Below are positions 36,785 through 45,952 of a stretch of DNA of 64,000 nt, piece after piece. A program made the position numbers and the translations under genes. Numbering within the stretch: the stretch's first letter is position 1; each line of letters starts with the position of its first letter. The notes under the pieces are model-generated. The model was not told the DNA's origin. It saw only the letters and a list, made by a program, of their open reading frames with translations, and ran no database searches. This DNA is from Pseudoalteromonas marina (GTDB taxonomy: Bacteria > Pseudomonadota > Gammaproteobacteria > Enterobacterales > Alteromonadaceae): NCBI RefSeq assembly GCF_000238335.3, contig NZ_AHCB03000007.1:186001-250000 (forward strand), read 5' to 3'.

Positions 36785-37711
36785 GTGGTCACCTCATCTC
36801 CTTTTAAAGCATCTTTTTTAGGCCCTCGATACTGGCTAACGTGGATTGGCGTTTTTTTCTTATACCTAATTTCTTGGCTTCCGCAAAAACTTCAATTAGC
36901 CCTGGGCAAACTACTTGGCCGTTTAGTTCATAAATACATGAAACGCCGCCGACACATTGCCGAAGTAAATATTAAACGCTGTTTTCCTGATATGAGCGAC
37001 GAAGATCAAAAAGCATTGGTGCTAAAAAATATGGAAAACACTGGCATTGCGATGGTTGAAACCGGAATGGCATGGTGGTGGCCGCAGTGGCGAGCGAAAA
37101 AAGCTTTAGGGTCTTTAAAAGGGCTTGAACACTTTGAACGAGTGCAACAATCTGGAAAAGGCGTACTGTTACTAGTACCTCATGTTTTACACCTTGAAAT
37201 GGCAGGCCGATTAATGGGGTTGGGCTGTATGGGTATCGGTTTTTACCGCCCGCACAACAACCCACTAATGGAGTACTTTACGACTAATGGCCGCCTTCGC
37301 TCTAATGAATACTTGGTCGGTAAAAAAGACGTAAAAGGCTTACTAAAAGCCTTAAAAAATAAAAAAGTGTGCTACTACCTACCCGATCAAGACTATGGCC
37401 GTAACCGCTGCGAATTCGTCCCTTTTTATGCAGTGCAAGATACCGCAACTACAACAGGTACACTGATGTTCGCTGGCAGTAAAAATTGCGAAACTATGAG
37501 TTTGATTACCCGCCGAGACGAAAGTGGAAAGTACCATTTAGAAATTATTCCAGAGCTTGAAAACTTCCCAAGCGGTGATGACAAAGCCGATGTCACGCGT
37601 GTTAATCAACGCATGGAATTATCAATTAATGCCGCACCAGAGCAATACATGTGGCTACATCGCCGTTTTAAAACGCGACCAGATAAAAATACTCCTTCAT
37701 TTTATAAATAG
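36785..37711 (+). CDS. lpxL: lipid A biosynthesis lauroyl acyltransferase LpxL
   Basis: A 308-aa inner-membrane acyltransferase that adds a secondary acyl chain to Kdo2-lipid IVA. GPRYWLTWIGVFFLYLISWLP forms the N-terminal anchor; the catalytic motif is HVLHLE (HX4E, as in E. coli LpxL). ETGMAWWWP, NGRLRSNEYLVGKKDVKG, DQDYG and the C-terminal AAPEQYMWLHRRFKTRP match LpxL (306 aa) better than LpxM. The start is a GTG; no nearer ATG is available and the ribosome site is weak. The acyl chain used is unknown. Confidence 0.9.
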   Translation: MVTSSPFKASFLGPRYWLTWIGVFFLYLISWLPQKLQLALGKLLGRLVHKYMKRRRHIAEVNIKRCFPDMSDEDQKALVLKNMENTGIAMVETGMAWWWPQWRAKKALGSLKGLEHFERVQQSGKGVLLLVPHVLHLEMAGRLMGLGCMGIGFYRPHNNPLMEYFTTNGRLRSNEYLVGKKDVKGLLKALKNKKVCYYLPDQDYGRNRCEFVPFYAVQDTATTTGTLMFAGSKNCETMSLITRRDESGKYHLEIIPELENFPSGDDKADVTRVNQRMELSINAAPEQYMWLHRRFKTRPDKNTPSFYK

Positions 37712-37755
37712 TAATGGTATAACAATAACAGGAACAAATAAGGGTGGTTGTTGTA

Positions 37756-38328
37756 ATGTGGTTTTGGATTAGGTACTTGTCATTTGCAGTTATATTAATA
37801 GCGCTTGCTGCGTACTTTTTAATGGGAAATGTTCCAACATTAGATTTAAAAGAATCTAAAAATGCCGCTGCCGAAGGATTATCTCGCTTTTATGCCTCGA
37901 TTCGAAATCAAGTTAAAAGCAACAAAGAGCGCGACCAATACGTATTGAGTTTAAAAAAGCCAGATCAAACTGTCGATAGAGTTTTAGCTGAGCGAACGCG
38001 CACTGTTACCCCCATGCCAGCAAGTTGGACAGGAAGTGTGGAGCCTAGGCGCTTCGAAAACGGTTCAACATTGAAAGATGTTTTAGTTGAGTATGCTAAA
38101 AGCGAAGGCATTGAGCTCTATTGGTACTTAAGTAAAGACTATGTCGTTAAAGATCATTTTAGGGTCGACAGTAATTTCACCTCAGCCCTGTACCAAGTAG
38201 GCAGAGCTATAAATGATGACTTTGAACACGAGGTTTACACCTACTTTTGTAATAAGCAAAGAGCGGCAGTAATTACTGAATTGCCCTCTGAGTTTGTGCG
38301 TGCTAACTGCTTAAAACTCAACATTTGA
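37756..38328 (+). CDS. TcpQ-domain (toxin co-regulated pilus biosynthesis Q) protein
   Basis: A 190-aa membrane-anchored protein. One N-terminal transmembrane segment (about residues 3-23) is followed by a linker rich in charged residues and a C-terminal TcpQ-like domain (about 95-180; FENGSTLKDVLVEYAKSEGIELYWYL-like start, ending with a YFCNKQRAAVI strand). This domain occurs in pilus and secretion accessory proteins, but no pilus operon lies beside it. The ATG at 37756 follows an AAGGGTGG site and is preferred to the GTG at 37744. It lies 44 bp after lpxL. Confidence 0.72.
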   Translation: MWFWIRYLSFAVILIALAAYFLMGNVPTLDLKESKNAAAEGLSRFYASIRNQVKSNKERDQYVLSLKKPDQTVDRVLAERTRTVTPMPASWTGSVEPRRFENGSTLKDVLVEYAKSEGIELYWYLSKDYVVKDHFRVDSNFTSALYQVGRAINDDFEHEVYTYFCNKQRAAVITELPSEFVRANCLKLNI

Positions 38329-38336
38329 GTTATATA

Positions 38337-38363
38337 AAAAATCACGCTTTTGCGTGATTTTTA
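38337..38363. terminator. bidirectional terminator between the TcpQ gene and glnE
   Basis: The stem AAAATCACGC/GCGTGATTTT with a TTTT loop and flanking T/A runs between convergent genes. Confidence 0.85.
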
Positions 38364-38424
38364 TCAAAGCACATCACTCAGAGCGTGTTTGCTTATAAAG
38401 CAAACAAATATGATTGAACAAATC

Positions 38425-41220
38425 CTACAGCTCAAAAACCGCTTTCCAAATGGCAGTCACATTAGCGATGTCTTGTAAAAACTGCTCGCGTTCAACTAAC
38501 TTTCCTTGCTGATCTAAGCTGAGTACGTGGTAACACGAACGGTAGTCAATATACGCTTTAATTAACTGCTGCTTTTGCTCTTTTGTAATACAGCCTATTT
38601 TAGCAGCATCAGTAAGTATTCTTACATTATCTGAAAATACACTTAGTTGCTCGTTATCATGTGCATTTTTAAGAACAAGGTATTGCGTAATAAATTCAAT
38701 GTCGGCCATGCCACCAGCATCTTGTTTTAGGTCAAATAACTGCGTGTTACCTTTTGCAAGGTGGCCTCGCATTTTCTCTCGCATTTTAATGACATCATCT
38801 TTTAACACAGCCGTTTCACGCGCTTGGCAAAGTATATTTTTACGTATTTGCGAAAAGCGTTCTGCTAACTCATTTTGACCTAAAATAATACGAGCACGAA
38901 CCAACGCTTGATGCTCCCATGTCCATGCTTGTGTTTGTTGATAGTGATTAAAGCTCTCTAAATTGATAGCAAGTAAACCCGAAGCACCCTCTGGGCGAAG
39001 ACGTGTATCTAACTCGTATAAAATACCCGACGCCGTTCGCGTATTAAATAAGTGCATTAAACGTTGGGCAAGTTTTAAATAAAACTGGCGAGAATCAATC
39101 GCTTTATCGCCATTGGTCTGACTCGAGCCATCGTGATTGTGAACAAACACAAGATCTAAATCTGAGTCGTAGCCCACTTCAAAACCACCCGTTTTACCAT
39201 AGGCAATAACGGCAAAACCCTTGTGTTCATTGTCAGTGTTTGGCGGCATGCCAAAACGCTTTACCGTGTTATGCCATGCAATGTTTACGGCCTGCTCGAC
39301 TATGGCTTCTGCCAATGCGGTTAAGTGATCGCTTACTTTCATAACATCCAAAACGCCAGTGGCGTCTGCGGCAGCTATCCGTAATTGATGAGTTTGTTTA
39401 AACTGCCTTAACGACTCCATTTGTAGCTCTAAATCGTCGTGCTCTATGCGTAAAAAATATTGACGTATTTCGTCTTTATAAGCGCTAAGTGGTGTTGGTT
39501 TATAAAGCACGGCAGGGTCAATTAATTCATCAAGTAAAATTGGGTAACGAGAAATATGCTCGCCAATCCACTTACTATGACAACACAAAGAAACTAACTG
39601 CTTTAACGTGCCTGGGTTTTCATATAGCAATTCTAAGTAGGCAGTACGCGAAATAATTTTATTAAGAATTTGGCACACAGTACCAAATACTATGGCACTG
39701 GCATTAAAGTCGCTTAGCTGTTTAAGCATGGCTGGCATGAGTTTATCAAGAATCTCACGCCCTCGATTTCCAACTTTTACTTTAGACAAACGTAATTTAA
39801 AGTCTTGCAGTGGTTCTTGCCATTCGTCTCTAGGTTCATTTAAAAAACTGACATCACAATGATCCCACGCACTTATAAATGCACCTTCACACGTGTCTAG
39901 AGGCTCTGTTTCTTCCCCTATTACCTGTATAAACTCATTGTGCACTTGCGCCATTACCTGCTCAATTTCATTTACTGACGCTGCAAAGTCTTGTTGCGAT
40001 AATAGGTAATTTAATCGTTGTTGGTTTATTTCATCATCAGGCAAAGTTTGTGTTTGCTGATCGTCGAATATTTGCAGGTATTGCTCTATTTTTCGTAAAT
40101 AAAGATAATTACCTTTCAGCTCTTTTGCTTCGTCGTCATCAATAACTTGGTTTAGTGCTAACTGGTTTAACGCATTAAGTAATGATTGTGTCTGTAAATT
40201 AGCCTCTCGCCCGCCGCGTACCATTTGTAGTGCTTGAACAATAAATTCAACTTCTCGTATTCCGCCAGCCCCCAGTTTTATATTATTGGTTAAACGTTTA
40301 CGGCGAACTTCTTGAGCAATCATGAGTTTCATTTTACGAAGCGATTCAATAACTGAAAAATCAATATACCGTCGGTATACGAAAGGTTTAAGCAATTGAT
40401 TAAATTCATCCCAATAGTGATTGGGCTTACCAATTAAACGACTTTTAAGCATGGCGTAACGCTCCCAATCACGCCCTTGCTCTTGGTAATAATCTTCAAT
40501 AGCGTTAAAACTCATGACCAATGGGCCACTTTCACCAAATGGCCTAAGGCGCATATCAACCCTAAATACCTGCCCATCCCCTGTTGTTTGGTTAAGTGCT
40601 GCTATTAGCTTTTGAGCCACTTTTGTGTAAAACACCTGCGCCTCAATACTTTTTCGGCCGCCTTGAGTTTTAACACTACGAGGGTATGCAAATATAAGGT
40701 CGATATCTGAAGAATAGTTAAGTTCTTTACCACCTAACTTGCCCATACCAAGTACCATTAAAGGCAAAGATTGCCCTTGCTCATCTACAGGCTCACCATT
40801 AAGTGTGGCCACCTGCGCATGGGCCCACTCGTTAGCGCTTTGAATTAACTTATCAGCGAGCTGGCTAATATACTCAATGCTATCTGCAATTGGGTTTTCA
40901 CAACATAAATCTAAAAAAGCGACTTTAAGCCAGTATTTTTCACGATATTTGCGAAGTATTTGATGACACTGTGCTTCGTTTATATCTGCCAGTGTTAAGT
41001 TTTCGAAGGGGGAAGGTATGTCTCTACTTTTAATTTCGTCTTCACATAGTAACCCGCTTTTTAAATCAGGCTGAGACTGAATACAGCGCCAAGCAAAGTC
41101 GCTTAACGCTAATAACCTTACAACTTCGTTTTCTATAGGATGCTGCGGGTACAGCTGCTCATAGCGCTTAAACCCAAGTTTTTGTAATTGAATAGGAAGT
41201 TGTATTGCGTTACTCATCAA
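38425..41220 (-). CDS. glnE: bifunctional glutamine synthetase adenylyltransferase/deadenylase GlnE
   Basis: A 931-aa enzyme (E. coli 946 aa) that adenylates and deadenylates glutamine synthetase in response to PII and glutamine. Two nucleotidyltransferase domains are visible: the N-terminal one has GMGKLGGKELNYSSDIDLIF (near residue 157), and the C-terminal one has AYGKTGGFEVGYDSDLDLVF (near residue 675). GlnE signatures AGGIREVEFIVQ and DAGGMADIEFITQY follow each of these domains. It is monocistronic here and upstream of nothing related on its strand. Confidence 0.96.
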   Translation of the reverse strand: MMSNAIQLPIQLQKLGFKRYEQLYPQHPIENEVVRLLALSDFAWRCIQSQPDLKSGLLCEDEIKSRDIPSPFENLTLADINEAQCHQILRKYREKYWLKVAFLDLCCENPIADSIEYISQLADKLIQSANEWAHAQVATLNGEPVDEQGQSLPLMVLGMGKLGGKELNYSSDIDLIFAYPRSVKTQGGRKSIEAQVFYTKVAQKLIAALNQTTGDGQVFRVDMRLRPFGESGPLVMSFNAIEDYYQEQGRDWERYAMLKSRLIGKPNHYWDEFNQLLKPFVYRRYIDFSVIESLRKMKLMIAQEVRRKRLTNNIKLGAGGIREVEFIVQALQMVRGGREANLQTQSLLNALNQLALNQVIDDDEAKELKGNYLYLRKIEQYLQIFDDQQTQTLPDDEINQQRLNYLLSQQDFAASVNEIEQVMAQVHNEFIQVIGEETEPLDTCEGAFISAWDHCDVSFLNEPRDEWQEPLQDFKLRLSKVKVGNRGREILDKLMPAMLKQLSDFNASAIVFGTVCQILNKIISRTAYLELLYENPGTLKQLVSLCCHSKWIGEHISRYPILLDELIDPAVLYKPTPLSAYKDEIRQYFLRIEHDDLELQMESLRQFKQTHQLRIAAADATGVLDVMKVSDHLTALAEAIVEQAVNIAWHNTVKRFGMPPNTDNEHKGFAVIAYGKTGGFEVGYDSDLDLVFVHNHDGSSQTNGDKAIDSRQFYLKLAQRLMHLFNTRTASGILYELDTRLRPEGASGLLAINLESFNHYQQTQAWTWEHQALVRARIILGQNELAERFSQIRKNILCQARETAVLKDDVIKMREKMRGHLAKGNTQLFDLKQDAGGMADIEFITQYLVLKNAHDNEQLSVFSDNVRILTDAAKIGCITKEQKQQLIKAYIDYRSCYHVLSLDQQGKLVEREQFLQDIANVTAIWKAVFEL

Positions 41221-41294
41221 TCCTCTCTTTTATATCATCAGTAACCGTACTAGAATGATTAAAACCTTTAAGGTTAACTCTAATTAGGACAACC

Positions 41295-42188
41295 ATGTCA
41301 TATTTATCTTTATCTAACACTAGTTTTGTTGCGATTACTATTAGTTTTGCTGTTATTTGCTTAACTATTTTTTCATTAAGAATAATAACTCAAATTAAAT
41401 TAAAACAAGCGCTTAAAGATGAATTAGCCCAGCATGATAACTTTGCCATGGGGATCAATTTTGCTTCAGAGATTTCGGTTGTTATTGCAACTATTGCCTT
41501 TTTATTTGATGAAATAAGTGTAAGTACCGCACAATCTAATCCACTTAAAGTAGCAATATTAGTGTTGCTGTTGTTTTCATTTATAAAAGTGGGACATTTG
41601 ATTCACCGAAAGTGGATTTTGCATCGTTTTAACGAAGAAGCGGCTATTTTAAAACAAAATGTATGCGCCGCCTTAGTAGACTCTGGCATGCTAATAGCTA
41701 ATTTCATTATGACCTTAGGCCTTTACACATGGACCCACACTCAAGGCTTCAGTAACTTATTAATCGCGTTAGTCAGCTTTTTTTTACTGCAAGGTATGTT
41801 TGCACTTGATAGTAAAATACGCGAACACCGTTTTGCAAAAGCCAATCAAGGCGCGTCGCTACAAAGTAATTTTAATTTAGAAAATACCTCTATTGGTATT
41901 CGTTATGCTGGTAAATCAATTGGTTTAGCGCTTGCCTCGTATGCAGGCTTGTCGAGTGCTACGTTTCAAAACGGTAAAATGGTTGAAAACCTGTTTACAC
42001 TGGTAATGCATTGCGGTGTAATGTGGATACTGTTATATGCGTTAACATTTATTGTAAAAAAAATATCACTACCCAATATTGATGCAGCACTTGAAGTTGA
42101 TCATCAAGACAACATAGGTATTGCTTGTATTGAATTTGCTGTTTTTTGTGCAATAGGCTATTTACTAATTAGCATGTTTTCTATTTAA
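41295..42188 (+). CDS. DUF350-type membrane protein with four related units
   Basis: A 297-aa inner-membrane protein with about eight hydrophobic segments, related to the DUF350 family (E. coli YjfL-like). Four similar segments recur, at about residues 48-70, 120-143, 196-218 and 271-293, each starting with a polar residue plus Asn or Ser and continuing as a small-residue-rich helix. This looks like two tandem DUF350 domains. It is divergent from glnE (74 bp). The function is unknown; DUF350 proteins are often linked to envelope stress. Confidence 0.7.
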   Translation: MSYLSLSNTSFVAITISFAVICLTIFSLRIITQIKLKQALKDELAQHDNFAMGINFASEISVVIATIAFLFDEISVSTAQSNPLKVAILVLLLFSFIKVGHLIHRKWILHRFNEEAAILKQNVCAALVDSGMLIANFIMTLGLYTWTHTQGFSNLLIALVSFFLLQGMFALDSKIREHRFAKANQGASLQSNFNLENTSIGIRYAGKSIGLALASYAGLSSATFQNGKMVENLFTLVMHCGVMWILLYALTFIVKKISLPNIDAALEVDHQDNIGIACIEFAVFCAIGYLLISMFSI

Positions 42189-42261
42189 CATTAAACATTT
42201 TTCGCTTGGGCTTACACAAAACTTGCTTACATAACACTTTGCTTAATTGCACTGGGACATT

Positions 42262-42738
42262 ATGCCATTTGAAGTTACTAACTATCTATTAATCGATATA
42301 GATAACGAATTTAGCAGAGCGTTTGCTGGTCACTATTTTAATAGTGCAAAGCGAGATGCCCCAAGTACCTTAGTCATTGCAGGTGCCAATACTCGCCAGT
42401 TAGTTAAAATGATGTTTGATGAACTCATTAAAGATTATTGTTATTGCGATTTTGAAAACGAAATTAGCGTTTCTGAGCTTGCCAGTTATTTGCATGAACA
42501 TCATGACATTAAAGGTGTATTGTTTAATCAAACCGATTATTTACTGGCTGATGAAAAACAACGTTTTATTTATAACTCACTGCATGAAAAACGTTTTTTA
42601 GTCACTCAAGATGAAAGCGGTTTTGCTTTTAGCCCTGTAAAAGACGAAGGCTTTTCAAACCACCTATCTTGTCATACCGACATAGCCGATACATCAGTCG
42701 ATATTATTGAGTTAACAGAGTTACTTAATAAACAATAA
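42262..42738 (+). CDS. hypothetical protein, 158 aa
   Basis: I do not recognise this family. The 158-aa product has no signal peptide or membrane segment. It is acidic, and contains three histidines clustered in YLHEHHDIKG (about residues 74-83) and two cysteines in YCYCDFE (about 59-65). Its alternating hydrophobic pattern (NYLLIDIDN, TLVIAGAN, GVLFNQTDYLLAD, KRFLVTQDE) suggests an alpha/beta fold. The ATG at 42262 follows a TGGGA site; a TTG five codons earlier has none. It follows the DUF350 gene and may be co-transcribed with it. Confidence 0.65.
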   Translation: MPFEVTNYLLIDIDNEFSRAFAGHYFNSAKRDAPSTLVIAGANTRQLVKMMFDELIKDYCYCDFENEISVSELASYLHEHHDIKGVLFNQTDYLLADEKQRFIYNSLHEKRFLVTQDESGFAFSPVKDEGFSNHLSCHTDIADTSVDIIELTELLNKQ

Positions 42739-42812
42739 ATAATTGCACCTAGCTCGCAGCTTACTTAACATAGCGGTATATAACTTTATCGCCAACTTAT
42801 AAGTGAAATCAC

Positions 42813-43547
42813 ATGCGAGTTCCTCATATTTACCAAGCGTCTTCTATTACACTAAACACTCCCGTGTCACTCGATGACGATGCAGCTGGCCACATAGGCA
42901 GAGTACTTCGTATGAAAGTAGGCGAACATGTGTCTATTTTTAATGGCGAAGGTGGTGAATACCTAAGTGAAATTATAGAAGTGAGTAAAAAAAATGTAGT
43001 GGTTATGCCACAGCAGTTTAATCCTCACGACGTAGAATCACCATTAAAAATTCACTTAGGCCAATGCGTATCGCGTGGCGATAAAATGGATTTTACAATT
43101 CAAAAGTCCGTTGAGTTAGGTATTACCGAAATCACCCCTATTTTTAGTCAGCGCTGTGGCGTAAAGCTCATTGGCGACCGCCTTGATAAAAAGCATCAAC
43201 AATGGCAAAAAATAGCGATTGCGGCAGCCGAGCAGTCGGGGCGTAATTATGTACCGGTTGTTCACCCCCCTATAGACATAAAACAGTGGCTTGAGCAATC
43301 AACTAACGCGATAAAGCTCACGCTTCATCCTCGCGCAGAACACAGCATTAAAACCATTACTGTACCTAAAGATGGCGTTCGGTTTTTAGTCGGCCCAGAA
43401 GGCGGCTTTACTGACGAAGAAATGGCACAAACTAAACAACAAGAATTTGTTGATATTCGTTTAGGGCCACGTGTTTTACGAACTGAAACCGCCGCTTTAA
43501 CGGTCTTAAGTGCATTACAGCTACAATTTGGTGATTTAGCTAATTGA
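42813..43547 (+). CDS. rsmE: 16S rRNA (uracil(1498)-N3)-methyltransferase RsmE
   Basis: A 244-aa SPOUT methyltransferase that modifies U1498 in the decoding region of 16S rRNA. An N-terminal PUA-like domain is followed by the knotted SAM-binding region with FLVGPEGGFTDEE and LGPRVLRTETAALTVL at the C-terminus. QKSVELGITEITPIFSQR is also diagnostic. The length matches E. coli RsmE (243 aa). It precedes gshB as in E. coli. Confidence 0.95.
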   Translation: MRVPHIYQASSITLNTPVSLDDDAAGHIGRVLRMKVGEHVSIFNGEGGEYLSEIIEVSKKNVVVMPQQFNPHDVESPLKIHLGQCVSRGDKMDFTIQKSVELGITEITPIFSQRCGVKLIGDRLDKKHQQWQKIAIAAAEQSGRNYVPVVHPPIDIKQWLEQSTNAIKLTLHPRAEHSIKTITVPKDGVRFLVGPEGGFTDEEMAQTKQQEFVDIRLGPRVLRTETAALTVLSALQLQFGDLAN

Positions 43548-43623
43548 AATAGCTAAAAACACCCTCATATCAAAGCTATTAGTAAACTCTAGTAGTAATT
43601 ACACATAGATTAAGGCACAGCGC

Positions 43624-44574
43624 ATGGCAATTAAATTAGGTATTATTTCAGATCCTATTAGTGGGTTTAACATCAAAAAAGACACCGGCTTTGCAATGAT
43701 GATGCAGGCGCAAGAGCGTGGCTACGAAATTTACTATATGGAGATGGATGATTTATCACTTCGTAAAGGTAAATCGTATGCCACCGCTGCCAAAGCGCGT
43801 GTATTTAACAACGAAGAAAAATGGTACGAACTAGAAGAAAAAACCACCATTGCCCTTGCCGATCTTGATGTAATATTAATGCGTAAAGATCCGCCGTTTG
43901 ACACTGAATACATATACGCAACGTACCTTTTAGAGCGCGCTGAAGATGAAGGCACGTTAATTATTAATAAACCACAAAGCTTGCGTGATGCTAACGAAAA
44001 GCTGTTTACTGCATGGTTTAGCGAACACACGCCAGACACCTTAGTTACGCGCAGCCAAAAACAAATTCGTGAATTTTTAGCTGAGCATAAAGACATTATT
44101 TTAAAGCCACTTGATGGTATGGGCGGCGCATCTATTTTTCGTGTAAAAGAAGATGATGCAAACATAGGTGTTATTTGCGAGACCTTGACCGAACACGGCA
44201 GCCGTTATGCCATGGTACAAAATTATGTTCCTGCTATTACACAAGGCGATAAACGCGTTCTTGTGGTTGACGGCGAAGTCATTCCCTACTGCTTAGCGCG
44301 TATTCCACAAAACGGTGAAACTCGCGGAAATCTAGCAGCTGGCGGTCGTGGTGAAGCTCGCCCATTGAGCGAGTCAGATATGAGAATTGCACAGGCCGTT
44401 GCGCCCACTCTTAAAGAAAAAGGCCTTGTATTTGTTGGCCTTGATATTATTGGCGACAAGCTAACCGAAATTAATGTAACAGCACCTACGTGTGTGCGTG
44501 AAATTGAAGCCGCGTATGATATATCAATCACAGGTATTCTTTTTGATGCTATTGAGAGAAAATTAGCTAAATAG
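43624..44574 (+). CDS. gshB: glutathione synthetase
   Basis: A 316-aa ATP-grasp enzyme that joins gamma-glutamylcysteine and glycine to make glutathione. Features are KLGIISDPISGFNIKKDT at the start, VILMRKDPPFDTEYIY, ILKPLDGMGGASIF (ATP binding), RGNLAAGGRGEAR and the metal site LTEINVTAPTCVRE. The length matches E. coli GshB (316 aa). A large palindromic structure follows, probably acting as a terminator. Confidence 0.97.
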   Translation: MAIKLGIISDPISGFNIKKDTGFAMMMQAQERGYEIYYMEMDDLSLRKGKSYATAAKARVFNNEEKWYELEEKTTIALADLDVILMRKDPPFDTEYIYATYLLERAEDEGTLIINKPQSLRDANEKLFTAWFSEHTPDTLVTRSQKQIREFLAEHKDIILKPLDGMGGASIFRVKEDDANIGVICETLTEHGSRYAMVQNYVPAITQGDKRVLVVDGEVIPYCLARIPQNGETRGNLAAGGRGEARPLSESDMRIAQAVAPTLKEKGLVFVGLDIIGDKLTEINVTAPTCVREIEAAYDISITGILFDAIERKLAK

Positions 44575-44587
44575 TCTAGCCTCAGGT

Positions 44588-44686
44588 TAAATAAGTTAAA
44601 GTGACTGAACACAATGCGTTTAACGTTTAAATATTAATGCAGCACTTGCTGTATTAATATTTTAATAAAATCAGTTAACTTATTTA
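44588..44686. repeat. 99-bp nested palindrome between gshB and yqgE
   Basis: An outer perfect 12-bp inverted repeat, TAAATAAGTTAA (44588-44599) and TTAACTTATTTA (44675-44686), encloses CTGA/TCAG pairing and an inner hairpin with a 15-bp stem (44629-44643 and 44648-44662, one G:T pair) and an ACTT loop. The inner part, followed by TTTTAATAAAA, may terminate gshB. The outer repeats are not needed for that and suggest a mobile miniature element or a structured RNA. Confidence 0.7.
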
Positions 44687-44744
44687 GTTATAAAATACAG
44701 GGTTGTGCCATACTCAAAATTCATTAACTGAAAGGGTGAAATCT

Positions 44745-45302
44745 ATGCAGTCATTAGAAAATCATTTTTTAATCGCCATGCCGTCAATGCAAGACCCTTT
44801 TTTTAAACGTGCTGTTACGTATATTTGCGAGCACAATGAAGATGGGGCAATGGGATTGGTGATAAACCAACCCATCAACGTAACCGTTGGTGAGCTACTT
44901 GATAAAATAGAAATCGATAACGACAAAACCCAGCAAGCAGCTAAAGTAGCTGTGTTTGCAGGTGGTCCAGTTAAAACAGATAGAGGTTTTGTGCTTCACT
45001 CCCCTAAGCTCGGATATACCTCAAGCCAAAAGCTCAGTAGTGATATTATGATCACCACCTCTAAAGACGTGCTAGCAAGTTTAACTACAGCACATGCCCC
45101 TGAGCAGTTTATTATCACCTTAGGGTATGCAGGTTGGGAACAAGGCCAACTAGAACAAGAACTGCTTGATAACAGCTGGCTAATTATAGAGGCGGATCCG
45201 GCCATTATTTTTAACACGCCCGCTGAAAAACGATGGGAAAAAGCCGTTTCAATGCTTGGCTTTGATATAGGCCAACTAAGCCCTGAAGCCGGGCATGCTT
45301 AA
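44745..45302 (+). CDS. yqgE: YqgE/AlgH family protein
   Basis: A 185-aa protein of the UPF0301/AlgH family. It begins MQSLENHFLIAMPSMQDPFF and keeps YICEHNEDGAMGLVINQP, FAGGPVKTDRGFVLH and GYAGWEQGQLEQEL. The ATG at 44745 follows AAAGGGTG and matches the family start (E. coli YqgE is 187 aa), so the open frame upstream of it is not used. The biochemical function is unknown; AlgH was proposed to regulate alginate production in Pseudomonas. It lies in the conserved gshB-yqgE-ruvX block. Confidence 0.93.
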   Translation: MQSLENHFLIAMPSMQDPFFKRAVTYICEHNEDGAMGLVINQPINVTVGELLDKIEIDNDKTQQAAKVAVFAGGPVKTDRGFVLHSPKLGYTSSQKLSSDIMITTSKDVLASLTTAHAPEQFIITLGYAGWEQGQLEQELLDNSWLIIEADPAIIFNTPAEKRWEKAVSMLGFDIGQLSPEAGHA

Positions 45303-45333
45303 ATATCCCCTCTCTAAATTAAGTTCATAATAT

Positions 45334-45376
45334 AAATTCACTTGGAAATAGATACGCTATTACAAGTGAATTTTTT
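45334..45376 (+). terminator. intrinsic terminator of yqgE
   Basis: The perfect 11-bp stem AAATTCACTTG/CAAGTGAATTT closes a loop with an inner AATAG/CTATT hairpin and is followed by TTTTTT. It separates yqgE from ruvX. Confidence 0.75.
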
Positions 45377-45429
45377 ATGTAAACCTTTAACATAACGGCT
45401 TGAAAAGCAGCCTAAGTAAAACATTATCA

Positions 45430-45879
45430 ATGAAAAAAACAACACTTAAGCCACAAGGCGAGCGCACCGTAATGGGGTTTGATTTTGGCACTAAAAGTAT
45501 TGGTATTGCCGTAGGGCAAGAACTCACTGGCAGCGCATCAAGCCTTAAAGCCGTAAAAGCGCAAGATGGTATTCCAAACTGGGATCATATCGCAGTACAA
45601 GTAAACGAATGGCAGCCAGATTTAATGGTGGTCGGTTTACCGCTTAATATGGATGGCACTTCACAAGAGGTGACATTCAAAGCTAAAAAGTTTGCTAACA
45701 GGTTACATAATCACTATGGCATTCCTGTGCAAACACAAGATGAGCGCCTAACAACTGCTGACGCAAAAGCCCGTTTATTTGAGCAAGGCGGTTATAAAAA
45801 TTTAGGTAAAGGAAATGTAGATAATATGTCTGCGGTAATTATTTTAGAAAGTTTTTTTGAATCATTTTACGGTGAGTAA
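45430..45879 (+). CDS. ruvX: pre-16S rRNA nuclease YqgF (RuvX)
   Basis: A 149-aa RNase H-like nuclease that helps mature the 5' end of 16S rRNA and was earlier proposed as a Holliday junction resolvase. [15 protein letters not shown] carries the first catalytic Asp, [11 protein letters not shown] is typical, [10 protein letters not shown] carries the Glu/Arg pair, and [12 protein letters not shown] carries the last Asp. The ATG at 45430 is preferred to the TTG ten codons upstream because it gives the normal family length. Confidence 0.93.
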   Translation: MKKTTLKPQGERTVMGFDFGTKSIGIAVGQELTGSASSLKAVKAQDGIPNWDHIAVQVNEWQPDLMVVGLPLNMDGTSQEVTFKAKKFANRLHNHYGIPVQTQDERLTTADAKARLFEQGGYKNLGKGNVDNMSAVIILESFFESFYGE

Positions 45880-45904
45880 CGCTGTAATTAGGTGTGTTAA
45901 ATAC

Positions 45905-45938
45905 AAAAAAAGCGCGGCTGGAAAGTCGCGCTTTTTTA
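45905..45938. terminator. bidirectional terminator between ruvX and pilU
   Basis: The stem AAAAAAGCGCG/CGCGCTTTTTT with a 10-nt loop between two convergent genes. Confidence 0.85.
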
Positions 45939-45952
45939 ATAACAATAACTAA

